The notes below the pieces were generated by a model. The model did not search any database and was not told where the DNA came from. It saw only the letters and a list, made by a program, of their open reading frames with translations. A stretch of 32,141 bases of DNA from Candidatus Buchananbacteria bacterium (GTDB lineage Bacteria > Patescibacteriota > Patescibacteriia > 2-01-FULL-39-33): positions 1-32,141 of the forward strand of contig CAISTG010000033.1 in NCBI GenBank assembly GCA_903888345.1. The letters are read 5' to 3'. Below, piece by piece: positions 6,745 to 12,722 of this stretch (its first letter is position 1; every line of letters starts with the position of its first letter). Made by a program: the position numbers and the translations under genes.

Positions 6745-7605
6745 TTATTTATTTATTGAATAATCAGTGGCAACTCCATATTTTTGCAATATACGGTAAA
6801 TTGATCCATCATTAATCATTTCATTTAGTGGAACATTCCACATATTGACCATTGAGTCTTCTCCTCGTGCAAAAGCAAAATCTAATCCATATTTGCGTAC
6901 GGGAGTATTGCCAACTTGTTGAATTTTGCCAGGATTAGATTTTAGAAAATCATTTGCCGCAGACGGTTCAGCAAATTCTACATCACCTTTTTTATTAACG
7001 ATGTTAAGAAAGACTTCAGCATAAGATGCGGTCTGTGGTAAAGTATTTAATTTAGCATTTGGGTAATCTTCTGCCGCAATAAATGTAGATAATTCTCCAT
7101 CAACAGCACTAATAGTGACATCACTGGAGTTTATTTTGCTCAGGTCATTGTTGAAACGATTATCACCGGCTCGTACATATGGATAAAGTACGCTATTCAT
7201 CGGTCCGATTGAAAATACAGCCTCACGCGCCCGAGCAGAACTAGGCCACATCTGAGTTCCTAATAAATCGTAGCGCTTGGTTTTCAGACCCTCAAGAGCC
7301 GATCCCCAACCAACCTCTTCAGTCCAGTTGGTTTTAATATTTAACCTTTTTGCAGCTTCTTCAATAATATCATAAGATACGCCCGATAATTTACCGGTAG
7401 TCTGGTCTTTTGACAATAATGGTGGGTATACAATATAACCAATACGAATTTCTCCGTTATTAATAACCTTATCAGCTACGGATTGCGCTTTGTTTTGACC
7501 AGAAGGAGTAGCCAGCTTAACAGTAATCAAACTGACAATCACTACTAATGCTATTATGCCAGCAACACCAAGCCATTTAACCGATACATTGTTTTGTTGT
7601 TTCAT
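6745..7605 (-). CDS. Amino-acid ABC transporter substrate-binding protein (SBP_bac_3)
   Basis: The 286-residue protein has a short basic N-terminus and one membrane helix (about 12-31) without a lipobox cysteine, so it is probably anchored outside the membrane by an uncleaved helix. The body fits bacterial solute-binding family 3: NGEIRIGYIVYPPLLSKDQT, LSGVSYDIIEEAAKRLNIKT, GLKTKRYDLLGTQMWPSSAR and a late FAEPSAANDFL. The canonical Arg that grips the amino-acid carboxylate is probably the one in SSARAREAVFS. First gene of the transporter operon; an extended -10 (TGTTATAAT) lies just upstream. Confidence 0.88.
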   Translation of the reverse strand: MKQQNNVSVKWLGVAGIIALVVIVSLITVKLATPSGQNKAQSVADKVINNGEIRIGYIVYPPLLSKDQTTGKLSGVSYDIIEEAAKRLNIKTNWTEEVGWGSALEGLKTKRYDLLGTQMWPSSARAREAVFSIGPMNSVLYPYVRAGDNRFNNDLSKINSSDVTISAVDGELSTFIAAEDYPNAKLNTLPQTASYAEVFLNIVNKKGDVEFAEPSAANDFLKSNPGKIQQVGNTPVRKYGLDFAFARGEDSMVNMWNVPLNEMINDGSIYRILQKYGVATDYSINK

Positions 7606-7629
7606 AATTATTAGTTATTTATTTTTTTT

Positions 7630-7638
7630 ATTATAACA
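7630..7638 (-). promoter_or_regulatory. Extended -10 of the transporter operon
   Basis: TGTTATAAT on the minus strand, 25 nt before the binding-protein start; no good -35 is seen. It lies just beyond the stop codon of the zinc-ribbon gene at 7648, so the transporter may be transcribed separately from it. Confidence 0.55.
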
Positions 7639-7647
7639 CAATTTAAA

Positions 7648-7839
7648 CTATAAAGAAAGAGCCAGCTTCAAACATTGAGTGCAGTACGGTTGACTGGGTT
7701 TTGGCAAATGAGGGTATTGTTTGTAAAGTCGGTGTTTCAAAAATAGTTGATCGCAATTGAAGCATTTCCAGACATTTGCATTTTGTCGCGGGATAAAGGG
7801 TTTCAAATAGTAGACACGGTGATTTGTATTATTAGGCAT
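7648..7839 (-). CDS. Small zinc-ribbon protein
   Basis: The 63-residue protein has CFNCDQLF (about residues 26-33) and CTQC (53-56), a four-cysteine zinc ribbon between basic and aromatic segments. No family is recognised. It sits directly upstream of the transporter operon and downstream of a terminator. It could be a small regulator of that operon, but nothing in the sequence proves it. It is one of several short zinc-ribbon genes in the element. Confidence 0.5.
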   Translation of the reverse strand: MPNNTNHRVYYLKPFIPRQNANVWKCFNCDQLFLKHRLYKQYPHLPKPSQPYCTQCLKLALSL

Positions 7840-7857
7840 AGGAGCTGTGGTTAATAA

Positions 7858-7890
7858 TAAGAAGCCGAGAGATCGCTGGTCTCCCGGCTT
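7858..7890 (-). terminator. Rho-independent terminator of the ArdC-like operon
   Basis: On the minus strand AAGCCGGGAGA pairs with TCTCTCGGCTT (one mismatch), followed by CTTATTATT. It separates the three-gene operon at 7901-8832 from the zinc-ribbon gene and transporter. Confidence 0.8.
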
Positions 7891-7900
7891 TCTTGTTTAG

Positions 7901-8266
7901 TTAAATATTTCTAACAAACCTACAATTAGGATAGTTTGAGCATCCCAAGAAACTACTGCCCGACTTGCCATGACGCTCTTTTAGTTGACTTCCGCATTTT
8001 GGGCAATTATTAGCTGAACCAAAAATGGCGGCAGAGTTACTGGAAGCTATAGTGGTTGGAGAGGACTTAGCACTATCGGCATGTGAGTTGCCTGATAATT
8101 CACCATTAAGTTGCGATTTGAGTTCGTTGTATAATTTGATGGCTTCAACAGTACCCTCGGTTCTAACATTAACGAGCGTGCTTTTCTCGATTACGTCTCC
8201 GTTAGCATTTCTTCTTATGTTGTAACTGATTTGAATTGGATTGTAGGTATTTTCGTTAATCGTCAT
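7901..8266 (-). CDS. Protein with C-terminal topoisomerase-type zinc finger
   Basis: Of 121 residues, the first 60 or so form a mixed strand/helix region of unknown type (NTYNPIQISYNIRRNANGDV). A Ser/Ala-rich linker follows. The last 35 residues are a C4 zinc finger, CPKCGSQLKERHGKSGSSFL then GCSNYPNCRF, as repeated at the C-terminus of type IA topoisomerases and found alone in nucleases and plasmid proteins. It probably binds single-stranded or nicked DNA. Its start overlaps the stop of the upstream gene by 4 bp, indicating translational coupling. Confidence 0.7.
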   Translation of the reverse strand: MTINENTYNPIQISYNIRRNANGDVIEKSTLVNVRTEGTVEAIKLYNELKSQLNGELSGNSHADSAKSSPTTIASSNSAAIFGSANNCPKCGSQLKERHGKSGSSFLGCSNYPNCRFVRNI

Positions 8267-8523
8267 ATAGCTACCTCCCCATTAACAGCGCCATACACTC
8301 TGGGCTGTTCATTAATTCCTTGGCACTTATAACAGAGTACTGACAGCGGATCATAGCCAAAGAATCTCAAGTTATATGTGCTGATTCTACCGCCACAGCG
8401 AATGCACTTCATAATTGGTGCGGGCGTTCTGGACCAGTTGTTATTAAGTAAGTCCGACAATACGCTCTCAGTGAGAATTTCTTTGTTTCTCAGCTGATGC
8501 CTGTTTAGTTTTTGCTTGAACAT
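8263..8523 (-). CDS. Small zinc-ribbon protein of unknown function
   Basis: The 86-residue protein has CIRCGG (about 40-45) and CYKCQG (64-69), with basic helix-like sequence in front (KQKLNRHQLRNKEILTE). No family is recognised. It is the middle gene of a three-gene operon, 9 bp after the ArdC-like gene and overlapping the topoisomerase-finger gene by 4 bp, so the three products probably act together. Confidence 0.6.
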   Translation of the reverse strand: MFKQKLNRHQLRNKEILTESVLSDLLNNNWSRTPAPIMKCIRCGGRISTYNLRFFGYDPLSVLCYKCQGINEQPRVYGAVNGEVAI

Positions 8524-8532
8524 AGATTTGAG

Positions 8533-8832
8533 TTAATTAATTTTTTCGCATTGATAGGGTAAGAAAAATAAATGGCAAGTCCTAGGTATTTTTCTTAATT
8601 GACCATTGGGTTCATTTTTCTCAATAAACACAATTGATTTGAGCGACCTTTCTCCTTTTTTTACTTTGTACCCACGCTTAGTCGCTTCTCTAAAGGTAAG
8701 GGCGTTTGAAGCTGGGTCGTACTGCGCTGCTGCCTCAGACCCAAAGCGATCCTTAATCTGACATCGAACCATCTCTGCCGTGCGTTGACTGCCTGACCAA
8801 TTTGTAGCCAGGACTTCACTTACACTTTCCAT
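8533..8832 (-). CDS. Small protein resembling the ArdC N-terminal domain
   Basis: The 99-residue protein contains LTFREATKRGYKVKKGERSL, then KSIVFIEK and a late HLFFLPYQCEKI. This resembles the core of the ArdC N-terminal single-strand DNA-binding domain (pattern TFxQAxxxGxxVrKGEKgtxVvf ... fNxdQ). ArdC proteins on plasmids protect incoming DNA from restriction; full-length ones also carry a metallopeptidase domain that is absent here. AAAGGAG lies just before the ATG. It is the first gene of the operon. The match is by pattern only and the N-terminal third is unassigned. Confidence 0.5.
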   Translation of the reverse strand: MESVSEVLATNWSGSQRTAEMVRCQIKDRFGSEAAAQYDPASNALTFREATKRGYKVKKGERSLKSIVFIEKNEPNGQLRKIPRTCHLFFLPYQCEKIN

Positions 8833-9114
8833 AGACTTGCTCCTTTCTTAACCAAAAAAACCACCAGAGTTATTGGCGGAATTATTGGAATATTATTAGT
8901 AAATGACCTTAGAATTTAAGATCAAAAATACAGTGGTATGGGAAATCTTTAGTTTGGTTGGGTGGGAGTTGTTTGAATTGGGTCCCCAGCGGTGGCTGGG
9001 TTCCATGAGGTAACCATTCCATCTGCTTCCGGAAGACTTTTTAAAAAATTTTGCACATTTTTTTTATGACTTATGGTAAAATAAAATCAACAGAGTAACT
9101 AAAACTATAATAAA
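8833..9114. other. Divergent intergenic region of the element
   Basis: The region separates the leftward ArdC-like operon from the rightward gene at 9115. It holds hairpins CCCAGC/GCTGGG (8985-9000) and the palindrome CTTCCGGAAG (9026-9035). A TATAAT at 9106-9111 lies unusually close to the ATG at 9115. No gene is seen. Confidence 0.5.
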
Positions 9115-9609
9115 ATGCTAAAAATTGAACAATGTAGAAAGTTAAATATCAGTTCGCTTGATACTAATGACGGCTGCTCCCATATAGCTGAGGCAGAGTG
9201 CGATGGCCAGAAGTTTCCCGTGGCTTATGCTTTTGATCTTAATGATGATTCTAGGGTGGTTAATATTTCTTTCCAGTCCAACAACAAAATACAAAAGCAA
9301 ACCATAGCAATAGAAATGGTAGAGTTGCCGCTGGGAGATAAAGCGTATTTTGGGTGTGATTGCGGCAAGAGGTGCTCAATATTATACCAGAAGCCAGATG
9401 GAGGAGTATTTGCTTGTCGTGAGTGCCATAAGCTGGTGTATGAAGTTAAAACAATCAACAAGAATCTTATGGGCGGAGTACTGTACAAGATGAACAGACT
9501 AGAGTGCTTATTGCAGAAAAGGAAGAAAATCAACCATATTTTTTATGACGGGAAACCGACCAAAAAAGTGGCGCAATTCATCCATCTTCGCGAGAAATGG
9601 TGTGTCTAA
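9115..9609 (+). CDS. Zinc-ribbon protein typical of mobile elements
   Basis: The 164-residue protein centres on YFGCDCGKRCSILYQKPDGG followed by VFACRECHKLVYE. This pattern (CxCGxR ... LYxxxGG ... FACRxCHxLxY) recurs in short uncharacterised proteins of phages and integrative elements. The N-terminal 80 residues look like a beta-rich domain. The C-terminal 45 residues are basic (KMNRLECLLQKRKKINH). DNA binding is likely; the precise role is unknown. It is the first gene of the rightward half of the element that leads to the recombinase. Confidence 0.65.
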   Translation: MLKIEQCRKLNISSLDTNDGCSHIAEAECDGQKFPVAYAFDLNDDSRVVNISFQSNNKIQKQTIAIEMVELPLGDKAYFGCDCGKRCSILYQKPDGGVFACRECHKLVYEVKTINKNLMGGVLYKMNRLECLLQKRKKINHIFYDGKPTKKVAQFIHLREKWCV

Positions 9610-9616
9610 AACAAAT

Positions 9617-9760
9617 TTAAGGTATAAGTACAAAAAAAAGGAAAATAATAATCAATACAATATTTACTAAAATTCTTAAATAATGCCAATAAATAAGGCC
9701 TTGATCACTATTTTTAGATATTCCGACCAATAACCACTTGTTTTTTGGGGCTGAATTCAT
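9617..9760 (-). CDS. Possible small membrane protein
   Basis: From ATG 9760 the frame gives 47 residues: a polar start (MNSAPKNKWLLVGISKN) and a strongly hydrophobic C-terminal helix (NIVLIIIFLFFVLI). A longer TTG start at 9850 also exists. TATAAT on the minus strand at 9782-9787 would suit the shorter form. There is no Shine-Dalgarno sequence or homology. It is convergent with the gene at 9115 and may not be real. Confidence 0.3.
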   Translation of the reverse strand: MNSAPKNKWLLVGISKNSDQGLIYWHYLRILVNIVLIIIFLFFVLIP

Positions 9761-9862
9761 TTTTACTCGTGCTATAATCAAATTATATGAAACGGTTATG
9801 ACAGCCAACTGTCCGAAGAAATCGGCTAATAAGCTAAATTCTTCGTACAACCTAGAGCTCTA

Positions 9863-10041
9863 GTAGTCAAGGTTTAACAACAAGACTACCACAAACTATT
9901 GTTCCAATAACAATAGCCATTACAAAAAGTAATGGTGGATTTTTTATTGGACGATAACCTCAACTTATTAATCAAATCGTTCAAAGAACGGTCAGATTAG
10001 CCTAATTACACTAGGCTATCTTAAATTCGCCCTTATCGGCG
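9863..10041. ncRNA. Cluster of six hairpins, candidate structured RNA or recombination/transfer region
   Basis: Six inverted repeats in about 180 bp: GTAGTC/GACTAC (9863-9889), CTATTGTT/AACAATAG (9896-9916), CCATTAC/GTAATGG with a following T-run (9917-9945), CGTTC/GAACG (9978-9990), AGCCTA/TAGGCT (9999-10017), CGCC/GGCG (10028-10041). The segment lies directly upstream of the gene at 10052. It has no coding frame and could be a leader RNA, an sRNA or a protein-binding region. Confidence 0.4.
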
Positions 10042-10051
10042 TAAAAAAGAT

Positions 10052-10459
10052 ATGAAATTATCTCCAATCCAAGCTATTAGGCTTAAATGCATTGAATGCA
10101 AAGCAGATGAAGTAGCAGAAGTCAGAAACTGCGATTTTTATGATTGCGTTTGTTGGCCATATCGCCTGGGAAAGAACCCCGCCAGAAAGGGCGTGGGAGG
10201 CAACCCAAATCTCAAGATGAGTGATAGTACCAAAAAAGGTACATCTAAGCCTAACTACCCCTCTGAGTTGGCAAAAAATGACCAAAACACCCCTTCTAGA
10301 ACGAAGATCCTCACACCTTTAAACACCATTAGAAAGGAATGTTTGGATTGTATGCGAGGTCACCGAGATATGATAAGGGATTGCTCTGAGGGCTGTGCCT
10401 TACATCCCTTCCGCTTTGGTGAAAATTCAAAGCCAAATGAAGTCGATAAAACTCAATAA
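10052..10459 (+). CDS. Protein with tandem duplicated cysteine motif
   Basis: The 135-residue protein contains the same module twice: IRLKCIECKADEVAEVRNCD...CVCWPYRLGKNP (residues about 9-43) and IRKECLDCMRGHRDMIRDCS...CALHPFRFGENS (94-126). The shared pattern is (I)RxxCxxC...(V/I)R(N/D)C...C...P(Y/F)RxGxN, a motif known from small phage and mobile-element proteins of unknown function. Each module likely binds one zinc. A 50-residue Lys/Ser/Pro linker joins them. There is no clear ribosome-binding site. It precedes the two recombinase-proximal genes on the same strand. Confidence 0.7.
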   Translation: MKLSPIQAIRLKCIECKADEVAEVRNCDFYDCVCWPYRLGKNPARKGVGGNPNLKMSDSTKKGTSKPNYPSELAKNDQNTPSRTKILTPLNTIRKECLDCMRGHRDMIRDCSEGCALHPFRFGENSKPNEVDKTQ

Positions 10460-10490
10460 GCAACCACTCAAATGATTTGAAGCCACGGTC

Positions 10491-10658
10491 ATGAACAATC
10501 CGATATCGCAAGGCATATCGTTTGAAGAATTCAAAAAAGCCCTCGGAGAGACCGCGGACAAATATTCTGACGCTCAAATTGATGAGTTATGGCGTTTATG
10601 TGACCATTTGGCAGACATTGTTTTCACTGACTGGCTTAATAAGGTTAATACGGTATAA
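10491..10658 (+). CDS. Small conserved-looking protein upstream of the recombinase
   Basis: The 55-residue protein reads MNNPISQGISFEEFKKALGE, then TADKYSDAQIDELWRLCDHLADIVFTDWL and a short tail. It looks like two acidic amphipathic helices. I recall similar short proteins (FxEFKKxLGxxAxxxSDxQIxxLxxxxxxLAdixFdxWL) immediately upstream of serine recombinases in candidate-phyla bacteria, which suggests a partner such as a directionality factor. That is inference. The stop codon overlaps a TATAAT (10654-10659) that may start recombinase transcription. Confidence 0.65.
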   Translation: MNNPISQGISFEEFKKALGETADKYSDAQIDELWRLCDHLADIVFTDWLNKVNTV

Positions 10659-10659
10659 T
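10654..10659 (+). promoter_or_regulatory. Likely -10 box of the recombinase gene
   Basis: TATAAT 34 nt before the recombinase ATG, overlapping the stop codon of the preceding small gene. No good -35 is visible, so it may be weak or activator-dependent. Confidence 0.4.
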
Positions 10660-10693
10660 GTGTAGTAAAGACATTAAAATATAGTTTCTAAAT

Positions 10694-12406
10694 ATGAAAA
10701 CAGAACCAGCCAAAAAAATCATCAACTGCGTCGTACAGTGTCGAGTCAGCTCCCTCAAACAATCGCATGAGGGCGAGAGTTTAGAAACTCAAGAAAAGGA
10801 TTTGCGCCGGCTGGCCGCGGCTAGAGGGTGGAATATTGTACCTAATGATATAGTTTGGAGTACTGCCATATCTGGTAGAAAAACCGATCGTGATGACTTT
10901 ATGGAAATTATCGCCTATATAAAAAGTCACCCTGGATTCGTCGACAATTATGTTTTCAAGTCAATTGATCGTGCCACACGAGCAGGAACCGGTGAGTACA
11001 CCAGTATGAAAAATGAACTTTCTAAGTATGGCGTGCAGATGGTTGATTACAACGGCGTTATTCAGAAATCAATAAATACTCTTGAAAATTATGGCCTGGA
11101 ATATCCCTGGAGCATCTACTCACCTAGTGAGATAACTGAAGGCGTGTTGGCGACAACTGCCAAACAAGAAGTTACCACTATTCTAACCAGGCTGATAGGC
11201 CAAGAAATAAACCTAACTAACCAGGGGTATCACGCAAGGCGTCCGGCTGAGGGCTATCTCAATAGCAGGATTTATGTTGATGGAAAAAAGAAAACGATTC
11301 AAATTCCAGATCCTGAGCGAGCAAAATTTTACATTTCTATGTTTGAATTGCGCGCTCAAGGTCTTAAAGATAAAGAGATAGTCGACCGAGTAAATGCGAT
11401 GGGGTATCGTTCGCTGGCTCAAAATAAATGGAACAAGGAGCACTCAAAAATAATCGGCCAGATGGGTGGCAAACCATTATCTATCAAACAACTGCAACGG
11501 CATATTAAGAATACTATCTATGCCGGGGTTATCTGCGAGAAATGGACTCGCTTCAAACCAATTAAAGTCCAGTACGATGGTCTTGTTAATATTGATCTAT
11601 GGAACCAAGCTAATCGTGGTGGCGCAAATCTTAGAGAAAATCTTGACGGAAGCATTGAGTTTGTGGCAATCGCAACAAGTAAGACGGGCGAATTTAGAAA
11701 CAGAAATAATCCACTATTCCCGTTTAAGTTCGTTCTCTGTCCGAAATGCCACCAGCCATTTTGCGGTAGTGAACCGCGAAATAGAGTTGGTAACAAAATT
11801 CCATACTACCATTGTTCGCGCGGCCATAAATATTTTGGCATTCCAAAAAATACTTTTGATAACAATGTAAAACAATATATCAGCAATCTAAAATTTAATC
11901 CCGATATTCTAAACGCGCTTGAAGCAACCTTCATGGCGAAGTACCGTCAGCGAGAAGCGGAGATCGTGCAAGCTTCTGGAAATATCCATCATAATATTGC
12001 TGAATTAGAAATAGAACAGAAAACAAAACTAGAAGCACTAGCTCTTTCCAAAAGCGTAGTCGTGCGCGAGAAATTTGAACAGGAGATTGACGCGCTAGAA
12101 GTCAGGATAATAGAAGCCGGTCGGCAATGCGACATAATCAAAATAAGCCGTGATGATATCAAGGCTTTTATGAGGGAAGCAAAATTAATAATGGAACACC
12201 CAGCAGAAACCCTATTAAATCAAGGGGATATGCGTGTTCAGCGCGAACTTTTTGGGCTTGTTTTTGAAGAGTTGCCTAACTATGAGGAAATAGTTAATGG
12301 AACACCCAAATTGTCGCTAATTTTCAATCTTTCTTCGGCTTTTACAACCAATGAAAGACAACTGGTAGGCCTGGATGGAATTGAACCATTCGTCACTCTA
12401 CGTTAA
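10694..12406 (+). CDS. Large serine recombinase (integrase) with tRNA-derived C-terminus
   Basis: The 570-residue protein has an N-terminal resolvase domain with catalytic Ser19 in CRVSS, the SGRKTDRDDF loop (about 53-62) and SIDRATRAG. A recombinase domain follows (about 190-310, TNQGYHARRPAEGYLNSR and LSIKQLQRHIKNTIYAGVIC). Next come a zinc ribbon (CPKCHQPFCG and YYHCSRGH, about 350-380), a coiled coil (about 410-490) and a C-terminal region. This is the standard layout of large serine integrases. The last 14 residues (LVGLDGIEPFVTLR) are read from attR and tRNA-Ile-derived DNA (12362-12406), so the original C-terminus was removed by integration. The 14-residue tail overlaps the tRNA remnant. 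The enzyme presumably carried out the integration at the TGGTAGGCC core. Confidence 0.9.
   Translation: MKTEPAKKIINCVVQCRVSSLKQSHEGESLETQEKDLRRLAAARGWNIVPNDIVWSTAISGRKTDRDDFMEIIAYIKSHPGFVDNYVFKSIDRATRAGTGEYTSMKNELSKYGVQMVDYNGVIQKSINTLENYGLEYPWSIYSPSEITEGVLATTAKQEVTTILTRLIGQEINLTNQGYHARRPAEGYLNSRIYVDGKKKTIQIPDPERAKFYISMFELRAQGLKDKEIVDRVNAMGYRSLAQNKWNKEHSKIIGQMGGKPLSIKQLQRHIKNTIYAGVICEKWTRFKPIKVQYDGLVNIDLWNQANRGGANLRENLDGSIEFVAIATSKTGEFRNRNNPLFPFKFVLCPKCHQPFCGSEPRNRVGNKIPYYHCSRGHKYFGIPKNTFDNNVKQYISNLKFNPDILNALEATFMAKYRQREAEIVQASGNIHHNIAELEIEQKTKLEALALSKSVVVREKFEQEIDALEVRIIEAGRQCDIIKISRDDIKAFMREAKLIMEHPAETLLNQGDMRVQRELFGLVFEELPNYEEIVNGTPKLSLIFNLSSAFTTNERQLVGLDGIEPFVTLR
12363..12371. other. attR core of the integrative element
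   Basis: TGGTAGGCC inside the recombinase frame. To the right, 18 more bases match the tRNA-Ile T-arm region, giving 27 bp identical to 12533-12559; to the left is element sequence. Confidence 0.75.
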
Positions 12407-12412
12407 TGTAGT
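12363..12412 (-). pseudogene. tRNA-Ile 3' remnant
   Basis: The first 27 bp equal the 3' end of the intact tRNA-Ile (CCA, discriminator, acceptor 3' strand, most of the T-arm). Beyond that, only a decayed anticodon arm (CTAC/GTAG instead of CTACG/CGTAG) can be made out and no 5' half is seen. It is a partial duplicate, now used as attachment site and as the end of the recombinase gene. Confidence 0.65.
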
Positions 12413-12474
12413 CCGTAGCCGTTAGGCGGAGGATAATAGTTGAGTGCCGGCGGAGGCCGGCTCCAGAACATATT

Positions 12475-12507
12475 GCCAGCCTGGAGTCCGGTTCATCCGG
12501 ACCTGGC
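12475..12507. other. Strong hairpin in the att scar
   Basis: Outer stem GCCAG/CTGGC with inner stem GTCCGG/CCGGAC around loop TTCAT, between the tRNA remnant and the right direct repeat. No T-run follows, so it is not an evident terminator. Confidence 0.5.
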
Positions 12508-12541
12508 AAATAAGCGTATACTCGCGTGTTAATGGTAGGCC
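12504..12541 (+). repeat. 38-bp direct repeat, right copy
   Basis: Identical to 4462-4499; here it runs directly into the intact tRNA-Ile gene. Confidence 0.95.
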
Positions 12542-12608
12542 TGGATGGAATTGAACCATCGACATCTACGTTATAAGCGTAGCGCTCTAACCCCTGAGCT
12601 ACAGGCCC
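12533..12608 (-). tRNA. tRNA-Ile(TAT)
   Basis: Cloverleaf on the minus strand: acceptor GGGCCTG/CAGGCCT (first pair G-U), D-arm TAGCTCAGGGGTTAGAGC, anticodon stem CTACG/CGTAG with loop CTTATAA (anticodon TAT, reads AUA), T-arm ATGG-TTCAATT-CCAT. CCA is encoded. Its 3' end is the target of the adjacent integrative element. Confidence 0.9.
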
Positions 12609-12659
12609 TTAATCTAGCTATATTTTAATAGAATTCGCCATAAAAATCAAGTTAACCAC

Positions 12660-12716
12660 TTGACTTTTTTGCTTATTTAAGTTACAATTTAGTTTCATAT
12701 CAAGTTGTGCTACAAT
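12660..12716 (+). promoter_or_regulatory. Two promoters of the CCA-enzyme gene
   Basis: P1: TTGACT (12660-12665), 17 bp, TACAAT (12683-12688). P2: extended -10 TGCTACAAT (-10 at 12711-12716), which would start transcription at or next to the ATG at 12723 and give a leaderless mRNA. Confidence 0.6.
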
Positions 12717-12722
12717 TAAAAT

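Larger units (their letters stand above)
4491..12371. mobile_element. Integrative element of about 7.9 kb at tRNA-Ile, serine recombinase type
   Basis: The left junction (attL, 4491-4499) and right junction (attR, 12363-12371) share the nine-base core TGGTAGGCC. Taking the sequence left of attL and right of attR rebuilds a continuous match to the intact tRNA-Ile 3' end and its flank, which is the expected attB. Cargo from left to right: displaced recombinase tail, ABC amino-acid transporter (three genes), several zinc-ribbon genes, an ArdC-like gene, a structured noncoding segment, a small conserved gene and the large serine recombinase. The element carries no visible replication or conjugation genes. 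Confidence 0.8.

Noticed and set aside
4462-12541. Taking the 38-bp direct repeats as the attachment sites of a tyrosine-recombinase element
   Set aside because: The only recombinase is of the serine type, and a nine-base core at 4491 and 12363 explains both junctions and the split recombinase tail; most of the 38-bp repeat is duplicated tRNA flank.
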